Of a stretch of DNA of 64,000 nucleotides, positions 62,124-64,000 are shown piece by piece. The notes under the pieces are model-generated. The model ran no database searches, was not told the origin of the DNA, and saw only the letters and a list, made by a program, of their open reading frames with translations. Origin of the DNA: Candidatus Neomarinimicrobiota bacterium (GTDB lineage: Bacteria > Fidelibacterota > Fidelibacteria > Fidelibacterales > Fidelibacteraceae); contig JAGGVO010000042.1 in the NCBI GenBank assembly GCA_021157965.1, forward strand, positions 82,384 to 146,383, in the 5' to 3' direction. Positions within the stretch are counted from its first letter, which is position 1; the number at the start of each line of letters is the position of its first letter. The position numbers and the translations under genes are program-made.

Positions 62124-63383
62124 TCATTTTCCCACCCTTTCCACCTTCCATTTCTCTGCTTTTTCTATAATCGCTTCTTCACCCTCGATTTGTTTATTTT
62201 TCATGAGAAAGCGCCCATTGCAAATAACTGAATCGATGCAGGATGAATCCGCGCTGTAAACCATATCGGAGACAAGGTGATAGCCCGGTACAAGGCGGGG
62301 GTTTTTCAGGTCCACAAGGATGGCATCGGCCGGACGACCTTCTTCAATCACCCCTCCATGGAGTCCGAACGCTTCCGCCCCGGCCTGTGTCGCCATGTGA
62401 TAAACTTTCTCTGCGGGCAGTATGGTAACGTCACCCCAGGCATGTTTAGCCAAAAGGGAGGCGGTTTTCATTTCACCCATCATATCCAGGCAGTTGTTGG
62501 AAGACGCCCCGTCCGTTCCCAAAATCACTTTTAATCCTGCCTTTTCAGCACCTGAAATATCAAAAGACCCGTTGCTCAATTTCATATTTGAAACGGGCAT
62601 GTGTACAAGGGTCACCCCTCTGCGGGCCAGAATCTCCCGCTCCCCGTCCGTCAGGTGAATGCCGTGAGCGACTATGGTTTTAGGTGTGAGCAGTCCCTTC
62701 TTGTCCAGATATTCCACCGGCCGACATCTATGAGTTTTAAGACAATCATTTACCTCTTTCTGTGTTTCACTGAGATGAATATGAAAGTATAAATCGTACT
62801 TATCCAGAATGCAACGGATCGTTTCCAGGGTCTCAGGTAACACGCTGTAGATGGAATGGGCGTTAAGGGATGGGATCAGAAGATCGGAATATGATTCCCT
62901 TGCCTGAAGAAAGGCTTCCCGGTCTTTCTGCTGAAGAATCCGGCTGCCGGATTCATAAGCATCCAGGGCAATAGGACCAGTACAGATGCGCATCCCCATA
63001 TCGGTAGCAGCCCTGATGACGATAGGAGAATTCCAGTACATGTCGTTGAAAAAAACGGTGCCTGAACGAATCATTTCCAGACAGGCCAGGCGAGTCCCCG
63101 CATCAATGTGTTCAGGGGTAAATGTGGCTTCGGCAGGCCAGATATAGTCATTGAGCCATTCAAAGAGAGGCAGATCATCGGCATATCCCCTCAGCAACGT
63201 CATGGCTGCATGGGTGTGCCCGTTATAAAAAGCCGGGAGAATGGCTTTCAGGCCATGGCAATCCATGATTTCATCAGCAGATTTTGCAATTTTACTATCA
63301 ATATGTTGAATCGAACCATTTTCAATATAAACATCAACCATTCGGTCTTTATGGACAACCTCTCTGATAAGCAATGATGTCAT
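62124..63383 (-). CDS. mtaD: 5-methylthioadenosine/S-adenosylhomocysteine deaminase
   Basis: The amidohydrolase metal site is YNGHTHAAMTLLRGYADDLPLFEWLNDYIWPAEATFT, with the MtaD-type sequence after it. HIHLSETQKEVNDCLKTH, VAHGIHLTDGEREIL and LGTDGASSNNCLDMMGEMKTASLLAK provide the other metal and substrate residues. The enzyme deaminates SAH/MTA to inosyl products in methyl-cycle salvage. At 419 residues it is complete. It lies 40 bp upstream of the nucleotide-sugar dehydrogenase. Confidence 0.94.
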   Translation of the reverse strand: MTSLLIREVVHKDRMVDVYIENGSIQHIDSKIAKSADEIMDCHGLKAILPAFYNGHTHAAMTLLRGYADDLPLFEWLNDYIWPAEATFTPEHIDAGTRLACLEMIRSGTVFFNDMYWNSPIVIRAATDMGMRICTGPIALDAYESGSRILQQKDREAFLQARESYSDLLIPSLNAHSIYSVLPETLETIRCILDKYDLYFHIHLSETQKEVNDCLKTHRCRPVEYLDKKGLLTPKTIVAHGIHLTDGEREILARRGVTLVHMPVSNMKLSNGSFDISGAEKAGLKVILGTDGASSNNCLDMMGEMKTASLLAKHAWGDVTILPAEKVYHMATQAGAEAFGLHGGVIEEGRPADAILVDLKNPRLVPGYHLVSDMVYSADSSCIDSVICNGRFLMKNKQIEGEEAIIEKAEKWKVERVGK

Positions 63384-63406
63384 GATGCAACCTGATTATG
63401 TATTTT

Positions 63407-63847
63407 TTATAAATCTGAAGATGTTACGGATGATTTTTCGGACGTCCGGGGCCATAACAGATACAGCGCAGCAATTAAGAGTCCGGTATTTTCCAAAATT
63501 TTCTTCCATCCCACTTTCTGACTTCCCTGGCCGAAGCATCCGCAACTGATATCGAGTCCGCGCGCCATGGCAATTGCCACCATCAGAATAAAAAAAGCCA
63601 TCAACCCCGCCGAAATCCATGCGGATGCCCTTTGAAGAAAAGGGATCCAAAGACCGAAACCGATAAAAAGTTCAAGCATGATAAGCCAGATAGCCAGGAT
63701 ATGCAGAGGTTGGGGTGGAAAAAGTTTATAATTCATAATATCCCTGACGAAGAGATGGGGGTCCGCCAGCTTTGAAAAACCACTGATTAGAAACACAACA
63801 CTTAAAAGAAGCATGCATGCTAATTTTAGTATGGGCTGCTTATTCAT
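63407..63847 (-). CDS. MauE/DoxX-like membrane protein
   Basis: This four-helix protein carries the features of the MauE/DoxX family: LLLSVVFLISGFSKLADPHLFVRDIMNYKLFPP, then LELFIGFGLWIP, FILMVAIAMARGLDISCGCFGQGS. The CGCFG (conserved C-x-C) is typical of MauE-like proteins tied to disulfide or thiol transfer in the envelope. Its ATG follows the TGA of the rhodanese gene directly, so the two form one unit. A role in thiol/sulfur handling is inferred. Confidence 0.86.
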   Translation of the reverse strand: MNKQPILKLACMLLLSVVFLISGFSKLADPHLFVRDIMNYKLFPPQPLHILAIWLIMLELFIGFGLWIPFLQRASAWISAGLMAFFILMVAIAMARGLDISCGCFGQGSQKVGWKKILENTGLLIAALYLLWPRTSEKSSVTSSDL

Positions 63848-64000
63848 TCAGAACACCTTCCCTTCGCCCACTTCCACGGGATTGCCTTTATCAATCCAGA
63901 CTTTCCATCCACCAAAGAAGTAATAAACTTCCGGAAAGACGAAAACCAGTTTTTCCGCCAGATCAACGCTGGACATGCAATCAGCCCCGTCACAATAGGT
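63848..64000 (-). CDS. Rhodanese-like protein (partial, N-terminus beyond window)
   Basis: The last 50 residues are visible: TYCDGADCMSSVDLAEKL, VYYFFGGWKVWIDKGNPVE. This is the end of a rhodanese domain with the active-site loop CDGADC just inside the window edge. Rhodaneses move sulfane sulfur or detoxify cyanide. It ends immediately before the MauE-like gene (TGA then ATG). A larger protein with more domains upstream is possible. Confidence 0.85.
   Translation of the reverse strand, partial: TYCDGADCMSSVDLAEKLVFVFPEVYYFFGGWKVWIDKGNPVEVGEGKVF

Overview
The window is a gene-dense, mid-GC bacterial chromosome segment with no rRNA or tRNA gene, phage, insertion sequence or CRISPR array that I could see. 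Several features suggest a Gram-negative member or relative of the Fibrobacterota-Chlorobiota-Bacteroidota (FCB) group. These are a PorX-type response regulator fused to a PglZ phosphodiesterase domain beside tsaE, ribosomal protein bS16 with a very long acidic tail, many lipoproteins and TPR proteins, and outer-membrane barrels. I cannot place it in a phylum from these data alone; a deep FCB lineage such as Marinimicrobiota or Calditrichota would fit. Layout: 1-16.5 kb (minus strand) is an extracellular polysaccharide locus with overlapping genes: two GT2 and two GT4 glycosyltransferases, a large YfhO-type membrane protein, a glucuronyl C5-epimerase homologue, an AsnB-type amidotransferase, a PIG-L deacetylase, an ATP-grasp ligase and a sulfotransferase cut by the window edge. 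A LysR regulator, an outer-membrane porin and a SsuABC-like ABC importer sit inside it (1.6-6.1 kb). 16.4-29.8 kb (minus strand) is a long housekeeping run: TPR lipoprotein, diguanylate cyclase with a small CxxC protein, ECF sigma/anti-sigma pair, holA, uppP, pgeF, an LpoA-like protein, surE, accD, rimI, tsaB, tsaE and the PorX-like gene. 29.8-41.7 kb is mostly plus strand: HtrA protease behind a possible ECF-type promoter, malQ, hflKC, peroxiredoxin, enolase-ftsB, an outer-membrane protein, a YgjV-like fusion and an inositol-monophosphatase. 41.7-45.9 kb (minus) holds an RlpA-like lipoprotein, a TPR lipoprotein and two tandem secreted proteins that look like catalytically dead amidohydrolases. 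46.0-49.9 kb is the ffh-rpsP-khpA-rimM-trmD-rplS operon. 50.0-55.3 kb is a four-gene signalling unit: TPR protein, GAF-GAF degenerate kinase, receiver-histidine kinase and receiver-TPR protein. 55.5-64 kb holds a radical SAM protein, malate dehydrogenase, rplU-rpmA, a DUF975 membrane protein, an endonuclease/exonuclease/phosphatase lipoprotein, a nucleotide-sugar dehydrogenase, an MTA/SAH deaminase, a MauE/DoxX protein and a truncated rhodanese. How they work together: the first 16.5 kb probably makes and decorates a uronic-acid polymer by epimerisation, de-N-acetylation, possible amidation and sulfation. The dehydrogenase at 60.6 kb could supply the UDP-uronic acid. UppP, PgeF and the LpoA-like protein form a plausible envelope-precursor and peptidoglycan group. 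The ECF sigma factor and the GGEEF, PorX-like and four-gene signalling proteins give unusually dense regulation of envelope functions.
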